Shown here: piece after piece, positions 25,065 through 33,694 of the stretch
How the letters are laid out: each line of letters opens with the position of its first letter
Position numbering within the stretch: the first letter of the stretch is position 1
From: Streptococcus sp. A12
Lineage (GTDB): Bacteria; Bacillota; Bacilli; Lactobacillales; Streptococcaceae
Reading direction: 5' to 3'
NCBI RefSeq assembly: GCF_905372335.1
Contig: NZ_CAJPOU010000016.1
Span: forward strand, 1 to 37,990
Length of the DNA: 37,990 bases
Notes under the pieces: model-generated
What the model was told of the DNA's origin: nothing
Seen by the model: the letters and a program-made list of their open reading frames with translations, nothing else
Database searches by the model: none
Made by a program: the position numbers and the translations under genes

Positions 25065-26447
25065 CTATCCGATAATGATGTCTGCCTTGGCATACTGCAA
25101 GGCGTCTGCCTTCTTGGCTTTGTAATTGTTCAAGCTGACCATGAGGGTCAAGGGACCGATCCGACCGATAAACATGAGGACCATGATGATGCCTAGTCCC
25201 GCTCCATTTAAGGTTGAGGTCACATTAGCCGTCACTCCGACTGTCGCTAGAGCCGACACCACCTCAAAGACCAGATACAGAAAGCGTTGACCATCCGGAG
25301 TCACGAGACAAAGGCCAAAGAGACCCAAAATAAAGGTCAATTGGAAGATCACTGCCGTGCCTAAAGAACGTTGCACCAAGTCTGGTGTGACCGTACGCTT
25401 ACCTAGGTTGGTATGCGGTAATCCAAGCAATTCCTTGCGAGCCAAAAGTACCAAGACAAGGAAGGTGGTGATCTTCATACCCCCTGCAGTCCCGCCTGGT
25501 GCGCCACCTAGAAACATCTGCAAGAGATAGATAAAGAGTGTCACTGGCCGGACTGCTGTATAATCTAAGGAAGCAAATCCGGCTGTCCGCATGCTGACAG
25601 TTTGGAAAAAGCTGACCAAGACCTTCTCTCCCAATGGCAGGGACCCAATGGTTGCCGGATTATTAAACTCGGTCAAGAGACTGGTTACTGTCCCAAAGAG
25701 GAGAATCGCAGCTGTTAACCAGAGAACCACCTTGGTATGAAAGCGAAGAGTCCGTCGTCCGGATTGGTTACGAGTCTTTGTAGCGAGGTCAAACCAAACC
25801 ATAAAGCCCAAGCCCCCAGTAATAATAAGGGCAGACAAGGTTAGGTTGACCAGCCAATCAGTCTGGAAACTCATCATGCTATCGCCCCCAAAATTATCAA
25901 AGCCCGCATTACAAAAGGCGGAAACCGCGACAAAGATAGAGTTAAAGATTCCATGTCCCCAGCCGAATCGAGGGATAAAGCGGGTCATGAGGAGTAAGGC
26001 CCCCAGTCCTTCGATGGTAAAGGTGGTAATAAAGATGGAGCGGACAAAACGGGCCAAGCTCTGGTTATTGCTAAAGCTAAAGCTGTCCCGAATGGTCTGC
26101 CGATCTTTGTAACTGAGCTTTTGACGGCTTTCCATAAAGAAGAGACCGATAAAGGTCAAAATCCCCAAGCCACCGATCTGGATCAAAAGCATACAGATGA
26201 GTTGGCCCCAACCATTATAGGTCGAAGCCACCGACTGGGTAAAGAGCCCCGTCACACAGACCATGGAGACCGCTGTAAAAAGGTGATCAACATATCCTGC
26301 TGTTGAGCTGGCTTGCTGAACAAAGGGCAAACTCAGTAAGAGCGAGCCCATCAGGATAACCAAGGCAAAGCTGAGAAAGATCCGCCTTGCCGGAGACAGG
26401 CCTTTAATCTTGTACTGCCATTGTTTAAAGAATGATTTGACTAACAT
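25065..26447 (-). CDS. TrkH/KtrB-family potassium uptake protein
   Basis: Membrane channel/transporter subunit, 460 aa, with four M1-P-M2-like repeats. Filter-like loops are visible: SMVCVTGLFTQ near residue 60, AFCNAGFDNFGG near 185, SMRTAGFASLD near 290 and SALATVGVTANVT near 400, each with the conserved Gly of the pore. Operon with the TrkA-type gene. The ATG at 26447 has no recognisable ribosome site and lies only 7 bp from a TACAAT -10-like box (26454-26459), so a leaderless or upstream-initiated message is likely; readthrough from the nucleoside phosphorylase gene 31 bp upstream is also possible. Confidence 0.94.
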   Translation of the reverse strand: MLVKSFFKQWQYKIKGLSPARRIFLSFALVILMGSLLLSLPFVQQASSTAGYVDHLFTAVSMVCVTGLFTQSVASTYNGWGQLICMLLIQIGGLGILTFIGLFFMESRQKLSYKDRQTIRDSFSFSNNQSLARFVRSIFITTFTIEGLGALLLMTRFIPRFGWGHGIFNSIFVAVSAFCNAGFDNFGGDSMMSFQTDWLVNLTLSALIITGGLGFMVWFDLATKTRNQSGRRTLRFHTKVVLWLTAAILLFGTVTSLLTEFNNPATIGSLPLGEKVLVSFFQTVSMRTAGFASLDYTAVRPVTLFIYLLQMFLGGAPGGTAGGMKITTFLVLVLLARKELLGLPHTNLGKRTVTPDLVQRSLGTAVIFQLTFILGLFGLCLVTPDGQRFLYLVFEVVSALATVGVTANVTSTLNGAGLGIIMVLMFIGRIGPLTLMVSLNNYKAKKADALQYAKADIIIG

Positions 26448-26478
26448 AGCTTCATTGTATCATAAAAAGAGAATAGAC

Positions 26479-27243
26479 CTACAAGTGATGAACCATTTCT
26501 AGGCACAATTCTAAGGCCTTCTCGAAAGCTTCTGACCCCCAGTCACGCTGGTCATAATTTTCCAGGTCTGCAAGCGAATCTGCGGTAAATAGGAGCAAGC
26601 CCCAAACCGCATCACGAAGCTGGGCTACTGCCGCAAGCGAGGCACACTCCATCTCCACCACACTACACCCTTCTTCAATGCGATAGGCCACCTTGTCAGG
26701 TGTTTCTCTATAAAAGCCGTCCGTCGACCAAGTCATGACTTCTTGATAGGGAATGGACGCTTGGTTGAGAACCGTTTCAATGGCAGTCAGTGCTCGCCTA
26801 TCCACTTCGATATAACGGGAAGGCGCTACATAATGGTAACTAGCTCCCTCATCTCGCAAGGCCTTGGTCGGGATCAAGAAGGCATTTTCTTCCATGTCCA
26901 CCAAGACGCCACAGCTACCTGCCGATATAATCTTCCTCACCCCATAGCCAATCAACCAATCCATGAATTGGGCGGCAGCTGCAGATCCAACTGGCGCTTG
27001 GGCCAAGCAGATGTCCTCTCCTTGGTGTTCCATGACATAAACTGGATAGACCTTGGTAGCTGAAATAAAGCTAGCCACTTGCTTAGCACCAACAGCTTTG
27101 GCAAAGCGATCAATCTCATCCTCCAGGAAAGCATACACACATTTTTCAGGTAGGTGCAGATCGAGTCCCTCATGGGTTGGCATAGTGACTGCTTGTGGGT
27201 TGTCGTCAAACTCTAAAATGGGAATTTCATGTTTATGAATCAT
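26479..27243 (-). CDS. Nucleoside phosphorylase (PNP/UDP family, uridine phosphorylase-like)
   Basis: 254-aa cytosolic enzyme of the PNP_UDP_1 fold, splitting nucleosides with phosphate. Family features: ISAGSCGVL (phosphate-site Gly-rich loop, about residues 105-113), the VVEMECASLAAVAQL active-site helix with the ribose-binding Met-Glu pair (about 195-209), and LLLFTADSL containing the Asp next to the base-binding site. Which base it takes (uridine or purine) cannot be fixed by eye. It has its own consensus promoter and GGAGG site and precedes the potassium operon by 31 bp without an evident terminator. Confidence 0.88.
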   Translation of the reverse strand: MIHKHEIPILEFDDNPQAVTMPTHEGLDLHLPEKCVYAFLEDEIDRFAKAVGAKQVASFISATKVYPVYVMEHQGEDICLAQAPVGSAAAAQFMDWLIGYGVRKIISAGSCGVLVDMEENAFLIPTKALRDEGASYHYVAPSRYIEVDRRALTAIETVLNQASIPYQEVMTWSTDGFYRETPDKVAYRIEEGCSVVEMECASLAAVAQLRDAVWGLLLFTADSLADLENYDQRDWGSEAFEKALELCLEMVHHL

Positions 27244-27269
27244 CTTTTGCCTCCAAACTCGTTTGTAAC

Positions 27270-27298
27270 ATTATATAAGCCCATCTAGCCTGTGTCAA
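27270..27298 (-). promoter_or_regulatory. Consensus promoter of the nucleoside phosphorylase gene
   Basis: Minus strand TTGACA (27293-27298), 17-bp spacer, TATAAT (27270-27275): a perfect match to the vegetative sigma-factor consensus. GGAGG lies 8 nt before the ATG. It probably also drives the potassium operon by readthrough. Confidence 0.9.
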
Positions 27299-27423
27299 GG
27301 AGAGAGGACTATTTCGCTCATTCAACCGTTCCAAATGAAAAAGATGAGGAGCGCATCAAGGCCCTAGCCAACAAACAAGAGCGTACCTTCACCAAGAAAC
27401 AAGTGATGTCCAATTTGAAATAA
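27289..27423 (+). pseudogene. 3' remnant of an unidentified gene
   Basis: A plus-strand frame with no start reads ...YFAHSTVPNEKDEERIKAL followed by ANKQERTFTKKQVMSNLK and a TAA stop at 27421-27423, then a strong terminator 21 bp later. The charged, non-repetitive composition with good codon use looks like the C-terminus of a real protein, but an in-frame stop lies at 27286 and the 5' part has been replaced by the phosphorylase promoter. I do not recognise the family. Confidence 0.4.
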
Positions 27424-27444
27424 GAGTTCATTTCACTATAAAAG

Positions 27445-27478
27445 AAAAGTCTAGTAGATTCATTTCTACTAGACTTTT
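27445..27478. terminator. Bidirectional terminator
   Basis: Perfect 14-bp stem AAAAGTCTAGTAGA/TCTACTAGACTTTT with a 6-nt loop and A/T flanks. It serves the alcohol dehydrogenase gene (minus) and the plus-strand gene remnant. Confidence 0.92.
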
Positions 27479-27484
27479 TCATTA

Positions 27485-28519
27485 CTAAATTACAATCATA
27501 GCTTTAATGGTCTTGCGTTCATCCATATCTTTGTATGCTTGATTAATCTCGTCCAAGCTATAACTATGGGTGAAGACGCGACCTGGATTAATATCGCTAT
27601 CAAGAACAGCCTTGAGCAAAATTTGCTTATCGTAAGTCGTGACGGAGGCTGCTCCGCCTGCCACTGAGATATTTTGGGTAAATGTCGAACCAAGGGCACG
27701 ATTATTGTAGTGTGGCACACCGACAAAACCTAAACGCCCTCCATTGTGAAGAACCCCAAGGGCCTGATCAACAGCTGCTGCTGTACCGACACATTCAAGA
27801 GCGGCATCTGCTCCACCACCGAGAATTTCTCGCACCTTGGCAATGCCCTCTTCACCACGCTCAGCCACAACCGCTGTCGCACCTGACTCCAAAGCCATCT
27901 GTTGACGGTCTTCGTGGCGACTCATAAGGACGATTTGAGACGCACACCTCATCTTAGCTGCGATCACTGCACATTGACCAACGGCACCGTCCCCAATGAC
28001 CACGACTTTGTCACCTTTTTGCACATCTGCTACACGCGCCGCATGGTAGCCCGTCGGCATGACATCTGCTAACGTCAAGAAGGATTTGAGCATGGCTTCT
28101 GTATAATCAGATGGTTGACCTGGAATCTTGACAAGAGCCCAGTTGGCGTATTCGAAGCGCATGTACTCTGCTTGAACCCCATCAGACCAGTTGGTGCCGA
28201 TATGACGGTCACATGTCCCATCATAGCCAGCACGACAGGCATCACACTCCCCACAACCATGGGTGAAAGGCGCGATGACAAAGTCTCCTGGCTTAACCGT
28301 TGTAATAGACTCCCCAATTTCTTCGACAATCCCAATGGCTTCGTGTCCACTATTTTGATGACCTGCTTCAATATCTGGATTGCGGTAACTCCATAGATCG
28401 GATCCACAGACACAGGTGCGAACGATGCGGAGAATGACATCATCTGGCGCTTCGATGCGTGGACGTTCTACTTCTACTAGACCCACTTGCCCAGCTTTTG
28501 TATAGACTGTTTTCTTCAT
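27485..28519 (-). CDS. Zinc-dependent alcohol dehydrogenase family protein
   Basis: Medium-chain dehydrogenase, 344 aa, cytosolic NAD(P)-dependent. Catalytic zinc ligands: Cys in CVCGSD (about residue 38), GHEAIG (about 59) and the later acidic residue. The structural zinc site is CGECDACRAGYDGTC (about 90-104). The Rossmann motif is VVVIGDGAVGQCAVIAAK. GVPHYNNRALG and the C-terminal family stretch end the protein. It lies between a terminator and the ferrochelatase gene (87 bp), so it is probably monocistronic. It resembles the threonine/alcohol dehydrogenase group; the substrate is not determined. Confidence 0.93.
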   Translation of the reverse strand: MKKTVYTKAGQVGLVEVERPRIEAPDDVILRIVRTCVCGSDLWSYRNPDIEAGHQNSGHEAIGIVEEIGESITTVKPGDFVIAPFTHGCGECDACRAGYDGTCDRHIGTNWSDGVQAEYMRFEYANWALVKIPGQPSDYTEAMLKSFLTLADVMPTGYHAARVADVQKGDKVVVIGDGAVGQCAVIAAKMRCASQIVLMSRHEDRQQMALESGATAVVAERGEEGIAKVREILGGGADAALECVGTAAAVDQALGVLHNGGRLGFVGVPHYNNRALGSTFTQNISVAGGAASVTTYDKQILLKAVLDSDINPGRVFTHSYSLDEINQAYKDMDERKTIKAMIVI

Positions 28520-28606
28520 AGGATTAACCTACTTTCTATTGCTTACTTATCTACAGAATACACTTTTTATCTAGCTTCTGCTCAAATCTTACTTTGACCT
28601 CTTCAA

Positions 28607-29701
28607 TTAATCATATTTTTTCCCATACTTCTTTTCTAGCATTCTCTTAATCAAATAGGGCATTTTGACATTTTCGCGGCCTTTCTTATCAATCAATTTT
28701 CTGACAAAATCAGGCATTTGAATATCTTTTTCTGCTTCCAAAATCTGACCTGTACTTGAAGGAGCTTCCAACTCATCAAAAGTCTCTAGCTGAGGTTGAT
28801 AGTCACTATAGTCACCATCTATATGAGACTGAATGGTTGACAGAAGGGCTTTAATCAATCGAGGATCTCTATTAGGCATAGGAGGTCGGTGATAAGCCAC
28901 ACCAAGCTCTTGGCAAAGTTCCTTACACTCCACATCATTATCAAAAAGAACTTCAATATGCTCACTAATAAAGGCAATCGGAACAAAAATATAGTGGTTC
29001 GGATGTTCACTCTCATCTCGCAGATATTCTAAAACATCAGGCTTAATCCAAGGAATACCTATATCACTCTCACTCTGCCAAGTATTGGTGTACTGCTCCT
29101 CTTCAAGCCCTAAAATCTCTGCAATCATGCGACTATTGTCATAAATCTGGTCGATATAAGGGTCACCAAAATCTAGTGCCAAAACTGGAACACTGTGGGC
29201 TGAAAAAATCACCTTATAACTGTCGTCTCCAATCTGATCTAAAACCTTTTGGATTTCATCAGCCCAATAGTGGAGTAGGTCAGGTTCACGGTACCAGTCC
29301 TTGATAATTTGGAACTTTATCTGACCACTTTCTAAAAATTTTTCATAACCCATGACAGAATAGTAGGAATAATGGGGCTCTAGAATCAAACACAAACACT
29401 CTTTAATTCCATCTAACTCCATTTCTTCAATCACATCTGTGATGAAAGGGCGGGAAAATTTGTTGGCAAAGTAAACCGATGCTTGATCTCCAAGAGCAGT
29501 AGCAACCAAGTCCACTTCTTCTCTAGTTATCCTTTGGAGCGGCGTTCCACCGATTCGGACGTAATTGTCATATAAAGTCTGAATTTCATGTGGTTCAGGA
29601 CGAACCCCACGGCGTATATTCGTGAAAAACTCTGCTACTCCTTCGTAGGTAATCTCTTCTGGCGACCCAAAGGTCATCATCAACACAGCTCTTTTACTCA
29701 T
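28607..29701 (-). CDS. hemH: Ferrochelatase
   Basis: Inserts Fe2+ into a porphyrin; in Gram-positives the substrate is usually coproporphyrin III (CpfC type). The start MSKRAVLMMTFGSPEE is typical, the metal-binding His169 is in VIFSAHSVPVL, and the acidic partner is in PIAFISEHIEVLFDND (about 241-256). 364 aa, about 50 longer than usual owing to a charged C-terminal tail ending in KKYGKKYD. Perfect AAGGAG 7 nt before ATG 29701; the open frame extends six codons further without a site. No other haem-synthesis gene is in the window, and streptococci generally lack the pathway, so it may act on imported porphyrin. Confidence 0.92.
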   Translation of the reverse strand: MSKRAVLMMTFGSPEEITYEGVAEFFTNIRRGVRPEPHEIQTLYDNYVRIGGTPLQRITREEVDLVATALGDQASVYFANKFSRPFITDVIEEMELDGIKECLCLILEPHYSYYSVMGYEKFLESGQIKFQIIKDWYREPDLLHYWADEIQKVLDQIGDDSYKVIFSAHSVPVLALDFGDPYIDQIYDNSRMIAEILGLEEEQYTNTWQSESDIGIPWIKPDVLEYLRDESEHPNHYIFVPIAFISEHIEVLFDNDVECKELCQELGVAYHRPPMPNRDPRLIKALLSTIQSHIDGDYSDYQPQLETFDELEAPSSTGQILEAEKDIQMPDFVRKLIDKKGRENVKMPYLIKRMLEKKYGKKYD

Positions 29702-29968
29702 AACTACTCCTTGTTCCATGTTTGTTCTATTTTACCATGAAAAGGCTTACTTTAGGGAACTCTTTTATAAATCATTTGGAAGAAGACACTAATTTTCTAG
29801 GTCAATACACAAGCTATTAAAAGAAATCATTCAAAGAAAGTGGAACAAATATCTTTTTATGCCCAATCCGATACTGTATTATTCTTTGAAAACAACATCT
29901 ATTTGAAATTACCATCTTTCATGTAAGAAGAAATGGTTTAAATTCCTTTCTATGAATTTCTACACAAT
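29702..29968. other. Intergenic stretch, no gene seen
   Basis: AT-rich DNA between hemH and the ABC transporter gene. A minus-strand extended -10-like TGGTAAAAT (29729-29737) upstream of hemH is the only element seen. A short plus-strand frame ending LKLPSFM (stop near 29927) could be decayed coding DNA but is too short to support. Confidence 0.4.
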
Positions 29969-29972
29969 AGAA

Positions 29973-30006
29973 AAAGTGGATAAAGAAACATTCTTCTATC
30001 CACTTT
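29973..30006 (-). terminator. Terminator of the ABC transporter gene
   Basis: Perfect 10-bp stem AAAGTGGATA/TATCCACTTT with a 14-nt loop, ending in a short U run on the minus strand, about 15 bp beyond the stop codon. Confidence 0.75.
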
Positions 30007-30020
30007 ATTGTTTACAGCTT

Positions 30021-32546
30021 TTATTCGCTACGTAAAGATTCCACTGGGTCTTTCTTTGCGGCGATGCGTGAAGGGATGAGACCAGCTAACATGGTAAGGA
30101 CAATGGAGATACCAATTAGGATGAGCGCTGCTTCCCATGGTAACTGCGCCACGTTCTCCACGTTAGTCATTTTCGCAACGACGGCATTGATTGGAAGTGT
30201 TGCAAGAAGTGTAATTCCGATACCGAGCACCCCGGAAATAAATCCTTCGATGGCTGTTTCGGCGGTGAAGATGCGACGGATGTCTTTCTTCGAAGCCCCC
30301 ATTGCACGTAGGATTCCGATTTCTTTTGTACGTTCGAGAACCGAGATGTAGGTGATAATCGCAATCATAATCGCTGATACGATGAGCGAGATGGCTACGA
30401 AACCAACAAGTACGGTTGTGATTACACCCACCATTGTCGTAATGGATGACATGATGGTTTGAATATCGTCGGAGTAGGCGAGCACTTTGTCGTCTTCGCC
30501 AGCGTCTTTTTTGGCTGTGTTATAGGCGTTGATGAAGTCCTTCAACTCTTGTTTTTGTTGGAACGAAGAGGTGTAGAACTCGATGGCAGCCGGTTTGGAT
30601 TTATCGATAACCCCCAATTTCGCGAGGTTTTCCTCGTAAGTGGCAGCCGAGTTTTCGTTGTATTGTTGGATGTATTGCGCTTGTTGTTCAGGCGTCAATT
30701 TGACCAGCTGGATTTTTTCTTCTTCGGTTAAATCAGCAGAATTGAATGGTTTTGGATCTTTGGCAAATGCTTTACCAGTAAATACATTGATGGTAGGGTT
30801 GGCTTCTTGCTCTTTCACGATGTCACTGTTTTGAATTTGTTCAGAAGTGTAATCGATAAGGTCGCTCGTATAAGCCACACCGCCAGAAGGAGAGTTCACA
30901 CCAGAACTTGTGCCTTCTTTTTGACGAAGAACGCCGACGATTTTAAGCTCGAGGCCATTCTCGATTTGCGTCTTCATATACGCTTCGTCGTCAATTTTAT
31001 TCATCCATTGGTTGTTTTCTTTTGCGAAGCGGTTCGTGTTCACAACGGCTTTGAATGTTTTCCCGATGAAATCCCTATACTGATAGGTTTGTGATTTGAG
31101 TTCGTCGAGTTTCTTTACATCGTTTAATTCGCTAGGGTCTTTGATGCGTAAGCTATAAAGGAGCAGGTCGCTGATTTGGTTATCTTCATCGACGATAAGG
31201 ACGATTTCAGATTTATCCTTTGGAAGGCGACCTTCTAGCACGTCATATTGCGCTTCCAGCATGGCTTCGTCACTTGAAAGTTGGCTCCAGTAGTCAATGT
31301 TTTGCAAGTAGCCTTTCATTGTTTGGTTAGAAGTTTCGACTTCATCTGCAAGAGTGGATGGAAGGATACTTTTTGGACCATTGGAAGTATCGCTTTCATA
31401 AATGTAAGGTTGTAAATTGTATTGGTAACGAACATCTTTTGTAAGAGCTTCGACTTGAGAAGCATTCTCTTCCAAATATTTTTTAAAAGAAGCTAAATCA
31501 TTTTTACCAATTTGTTTTTTTAATAATTTTGTAAGGACAGTATTAACGCCAAGCTCATTATTGTCTTTATAAGGCTTTTCGCTTAAGTCCGGAGAGGTCG
31601 CTAGCAGATTACTTTGGTTCTGCTCGCTAATCGTCAGCGGAAGAGAGACAAGGGTATCTTCTTGCACCTTTTTCACGTAGTCGCTCACACCATTCGAGAG
31701 CGCTAGGATAAGGGCAATCCCGATAATCCCGATGGAACCAGCAAAGGCAGTCAGGAAGGTACGGCCTTTCTTCGTCAATAAGTTATTAAACGAGAGGGCA
31801 AGTGCCGTCATAAAGCTCATCTTCGTCTTCGTGAACTGAATGTCGCCTTGTGTTTTCTCTTCTGTTGGTTCGTATGGGTTCGAGTCGCTCAAGATGTTTC
31901 CATCTAATACTTGTACGATACGTGTGGAGTACGTCTTTGCAAGTTCTGGGTTATGCGTCACCATGATAACCAGCCGTTCCTTGGCGATGTCTTTTAATAA
32001 CTCCATGATTTGAACTGAGGTCTCGGAATCGAGCGCTCCTGTAGGTTCGTCGGCTAAAACGACTTTTGGATTATTCACAAGGGCACGCGCAATCGCGATT
32101 CGTTGCATTTGTCCCCCAGACATCTGACTTGGTTTCTTATATAAATGGTCTTTTAGGCCAACTCGTTCGAGCGCTTCGATGGCACGTTTTTTGCGTTCAG
32201 CTTTTGAAACACCAGAGAGCGTCATCGCAATCTCGACGTTAGAGAGTGCCGTTTGGTGACCAATCAGATTATAGGATTGGAAAACAAATCCGATCGTGTG
32301 GTTTCTGTAACTATCCCAATCGCGGTCTTTAAATTGCTTGGTTGATTTTCCTTGGATGAGTAAATCACCCGATGTGTATTGGTCGAGTCCACCGATGATA
32401 TTTAAGAGGGTGGTTTTCCCTGAACCCGATTGTCCGAGAATCGAGACGAACTCATTTTCACGGAAACGAATCGAGATATCCTTCAACGCATGAAACTCTT
32501 GATTCTCCGTATAATACACTTTTGAAATATGTTGTAGTTGTAACAT
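30021..32546 (-). CDS. ABC transporter, ATPase fused to FtsX-type permease (MacB-like)
   Basis: 841-aa protein with both ABC parts. The N-terminal ATPase has Walker A GQSGSGKT (residues 38-45), signature MSGGQMQRIA (142-151), Walker B VVLADEPTGALD (162-173) and an H-loop in MVTHNPELA. TM1 (about 258-285) is followed by a large extracellular domain of about 420 residues, then three TM helices (about 705-830) in FtsX style. This is the MacB/LolCD mechanotransmission class, exporting peptides, lipids or antibiotics. The cargo is unknown. Codon use differs from the neighbours: Ser TCG is frequent, which streptococci avoid, suggesting acquisition. Single gene with its own promoter and terminator. 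Confidence 0.93.
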   Translation of the reverse strand: MLQLQHISKVYYTENQEFHALKDISIRFRENEFVSILGQSGSGKTTLLNIIGGLDQYTSGDLLIQGKSTKQFKDRDWDSYRNHTIGFVFQSYNLIGHQTALSNVEIAMTLSGVSKAERKKRAIEALERVGLKDHLYKKPSQMSGGQMQRIAIARALVNNPKVVLADEPTGALDSETSVQIMELLKDIAKERLVIMVTHNPELAKTYSTRIVQVLDGNILSDSNPYEPTEEKTQGDIQFTKTKMSFMTALALSFNNLLTKKGRTFLTAFAGSIGIIGIALILALSNGVSDYVKKVQEDTLVSLPLTISEQNQSNLLATSPDLSEKPYKDNNELGVNTVLTKLLKKQIGKNDLASFKKYLEENASQVEALTKDVRYQYNLQPYIYESDTSNGPKSILPSTLADEVETSNQTMKGYLQNIDYWSQLSSDEAMLEAQYDVLEGRLPKDKSEIVLIVDEDNQISDLLLYSLRIKDPSELNDVKKLDELKSQTYQYRDFIGKTFKAVVNTNRFAKENNQWMNKIDDEAYMKTQIENGLELKIVGVLRQKEGTSSGVNSPSGGVAYTSDLIDYTSEQIQNSDIVKEQEANPTINVFTGKAFAKDPKPFNSADLTEEEKIQLVKLTPEQQAQYIQQYNENSAATYEENLAKLGVIDKSKPAAIEFYTSSFQQKQELKDFINAYNTAKKDAGEDDKVLAYSDDIQTIMSSITTMVGVITTVLVGFVAISLIVSAIMIAIITYISVLERTKEIGILRAMGASKKDIRRIFTAETAIEGFISGVLGIGITLLATLPINAVVAKMTNVENVAQLPWEAALILIGISIVLTMLAGLIPSRIAAKKDPVESLRSE

Positions 32547-32573
32547 ATACTCGATCCTTTCATAAATATGAGT

Positions 32574-32602
32574 AGTCTATCACAATTTGAATTGAGAGTC
32601 AA
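32574..32602 (-). promoter_or_regulatory. Promoter with candidate operator, ABC transporter gene
   Basis: Minus strand TTGACT (32597-32602), 17-bp spacer, TAGACT (32574-32579) preceded by TGA. The palindrome CAATTTGAATTG (32583-32594) fills the spacer between -35 and -10, a position where a bound repressor would block RNA polymerase. No regulator gene lies adjacent in the usual way. Confidence 0.65.
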
Positions 32603-32682
32603 TATATTAAATCGATGATTTCTAAAATATCCTCAACAAAGAAATGATCGATTTCCATTAATGATAGTGATGGTGGTGGTGA

Positions 32683-33573
32683 TCATGTCCCATGACTTTG
32701 ACTGGCTTCCAGCTCTTCGATATTTCGCTTGTGAGCGCGGTGAGTTGCTAGGTCTTCATCCACTTCGATGGTGACATTTTGAAACCCCCTCTCTTTGAGC
32801 AAGGCACGGATCGCTTCTTTGCAGACCTCCATCTGCTCCATCCGTTTGAGACAAACATGAACAATAGCATTTTTCTCTAGTCCATCCATGGTCCAGAGGT
32901 TGAGCTGATTGATACTAGCCACATGCTCCAACTGCTCCAAATCACTCTTGACTTGCTGGATATCCACTCCTTCTGGCACAGCATCGAGGAAAATCTTGAG
33001 CGTGCTCCAAAAACGTGGAAGGGCTTTGGACAAGATGAATGCAGAAATTAGAAGAGATAAGACGGGATCAAGGAAGTACCAATCAGTGTAGCGCAAGATG
33101 ATGGCGACGACAATCACTGCCAACCAACCTAGTGTATCCTCAAGGAAATGGAGACTCAGGATGGATTCACTCTTAGTCTGCCCCTTACGGACGATGAGGC
33201 TGGCTGTTAGATTAATGGCAATCGCAATGACCCCCAACCAAAGCATCCCCTCATGATCCACTGGCTGAGGCTCGATAAGCTTGCTGATATTTTCTAGAAT
33301 GACTAGACTAGAGCCTGTTATGAGGATGACTGCTGTCAGGATGGCCCCCAAGAGGCTAAAGCGCTTGTAGCCCAGGGTATAGTGGCTGTCCTCCTCTCGA
33401 TTGGAAATACTCTCGAGAAAAGCTGAGATACCAATAGCCAAGGAATCTCCCAAGTCATGGACAGCATCCGCTAAGATCGCACTGGAGCCAAAGAGACCGC
33501 CAAAGATAAATTCGATGATGGCAAAGCTAAAATTTAAGACAAAAGCCAGCCAAACAGCAAATTTTGAACTCAT
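32683..33573 (-). CDS. czcD: Cation diffusion facilitator zinc exporter, CzcD type
   Basis: Zn2+/H+ antiporter of the inner membrane, 296 aa, six TM helices and a cytosolic metal-sensing domain (about residues 200-285). Transport-site motifs: DAVHDLGDS in TM2 (D36, H39, D40, D43) and HFLEDTLGW in TM5. The frame stops at SQSHGT, but one base shift at the preceding GGG would continue HGHDHHHHHYH to a TAA at 32658-32660, so the His-rich tail appears lost by a +1 frameshift. AAAGGAGG lies before the ATG. Divergent from an SczA-like regulator, the arrangement known for pneumococcal czcD. Confidence 0.93.
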   Translation of the reverse strand: MSSKFAVWLAFVLNFSFAIIEFIFGGLFGSSAILADAVHDLGDSLAIGISAFLESISNREEDSHYTLGYKRFSLLGAILTAVILITGSSLVILENISKLIEPQPVDHEGMLWLGVIAIAINLTASLIVRKGQTKSESILSLHFLEDTLGWLAVIVVAIILRYTDWYFLDPVLSLLISAFILSKALPRFWSTLKIFLDAVPEGVDIQQVKSDLEQLEHVASINQLNLWTMDGLEKNAIVHVCLKRMEQMEVCKEAIRALLKERGFQNVTIEVDEDLATHRAHKRNIEELEASQSHGT

Positions 33574-33574
33574 T

Positions 33575-33602
33575 TTTGACCTCCTTTAATATATGGTATA
33601 AT
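33575..33602 (+). promoter_or_regulatory. Possible promoter of the SczA-like regulator gene
   Basis: TTTGAC (33575-33580), 16-bp spacer, TATAAT (33597-33602) preceded by TGG. It overlaps the czcD start region on the other strand, so the two divergent transcripts would interfere. It would give the regulator a 5' leader of about 100 nt containing a GAGTAG/CTACTC hairpin (33605-33641) followed by a T run. Confidence 0.45.
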
Positions 33603-33661
33603 GGGAGTAGATGATTCTCTCACTAGTATTATCTCCTACTCTTTTTAGAAAGGATAGAAGC

Positions 33662-33694
33662 AAACCGTTCTTTGTGTACGTTATTGAACAGTTT
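33662..33694. promoter_or_regulatory. Candidate SczA operator
   Basis: Inverted repeat AAACCGTTC (33662-33670) and GAACAGTTT (33686-33694), arms matching at eight of nine positions, in the czcD/regulator intergenic region. It includes TGAACA, the half-site type I recall for pneumococcal SczA. Located 16 bp upstream of the regulator ATG. Confidence 0.5.

Noticed and set aside
29740..29960. Short plus-strand frame ending LKLPSFM as a gene remnant
   Set aside because: Too short, no start, no recognisable family, AT-rich composition as expected by chance.
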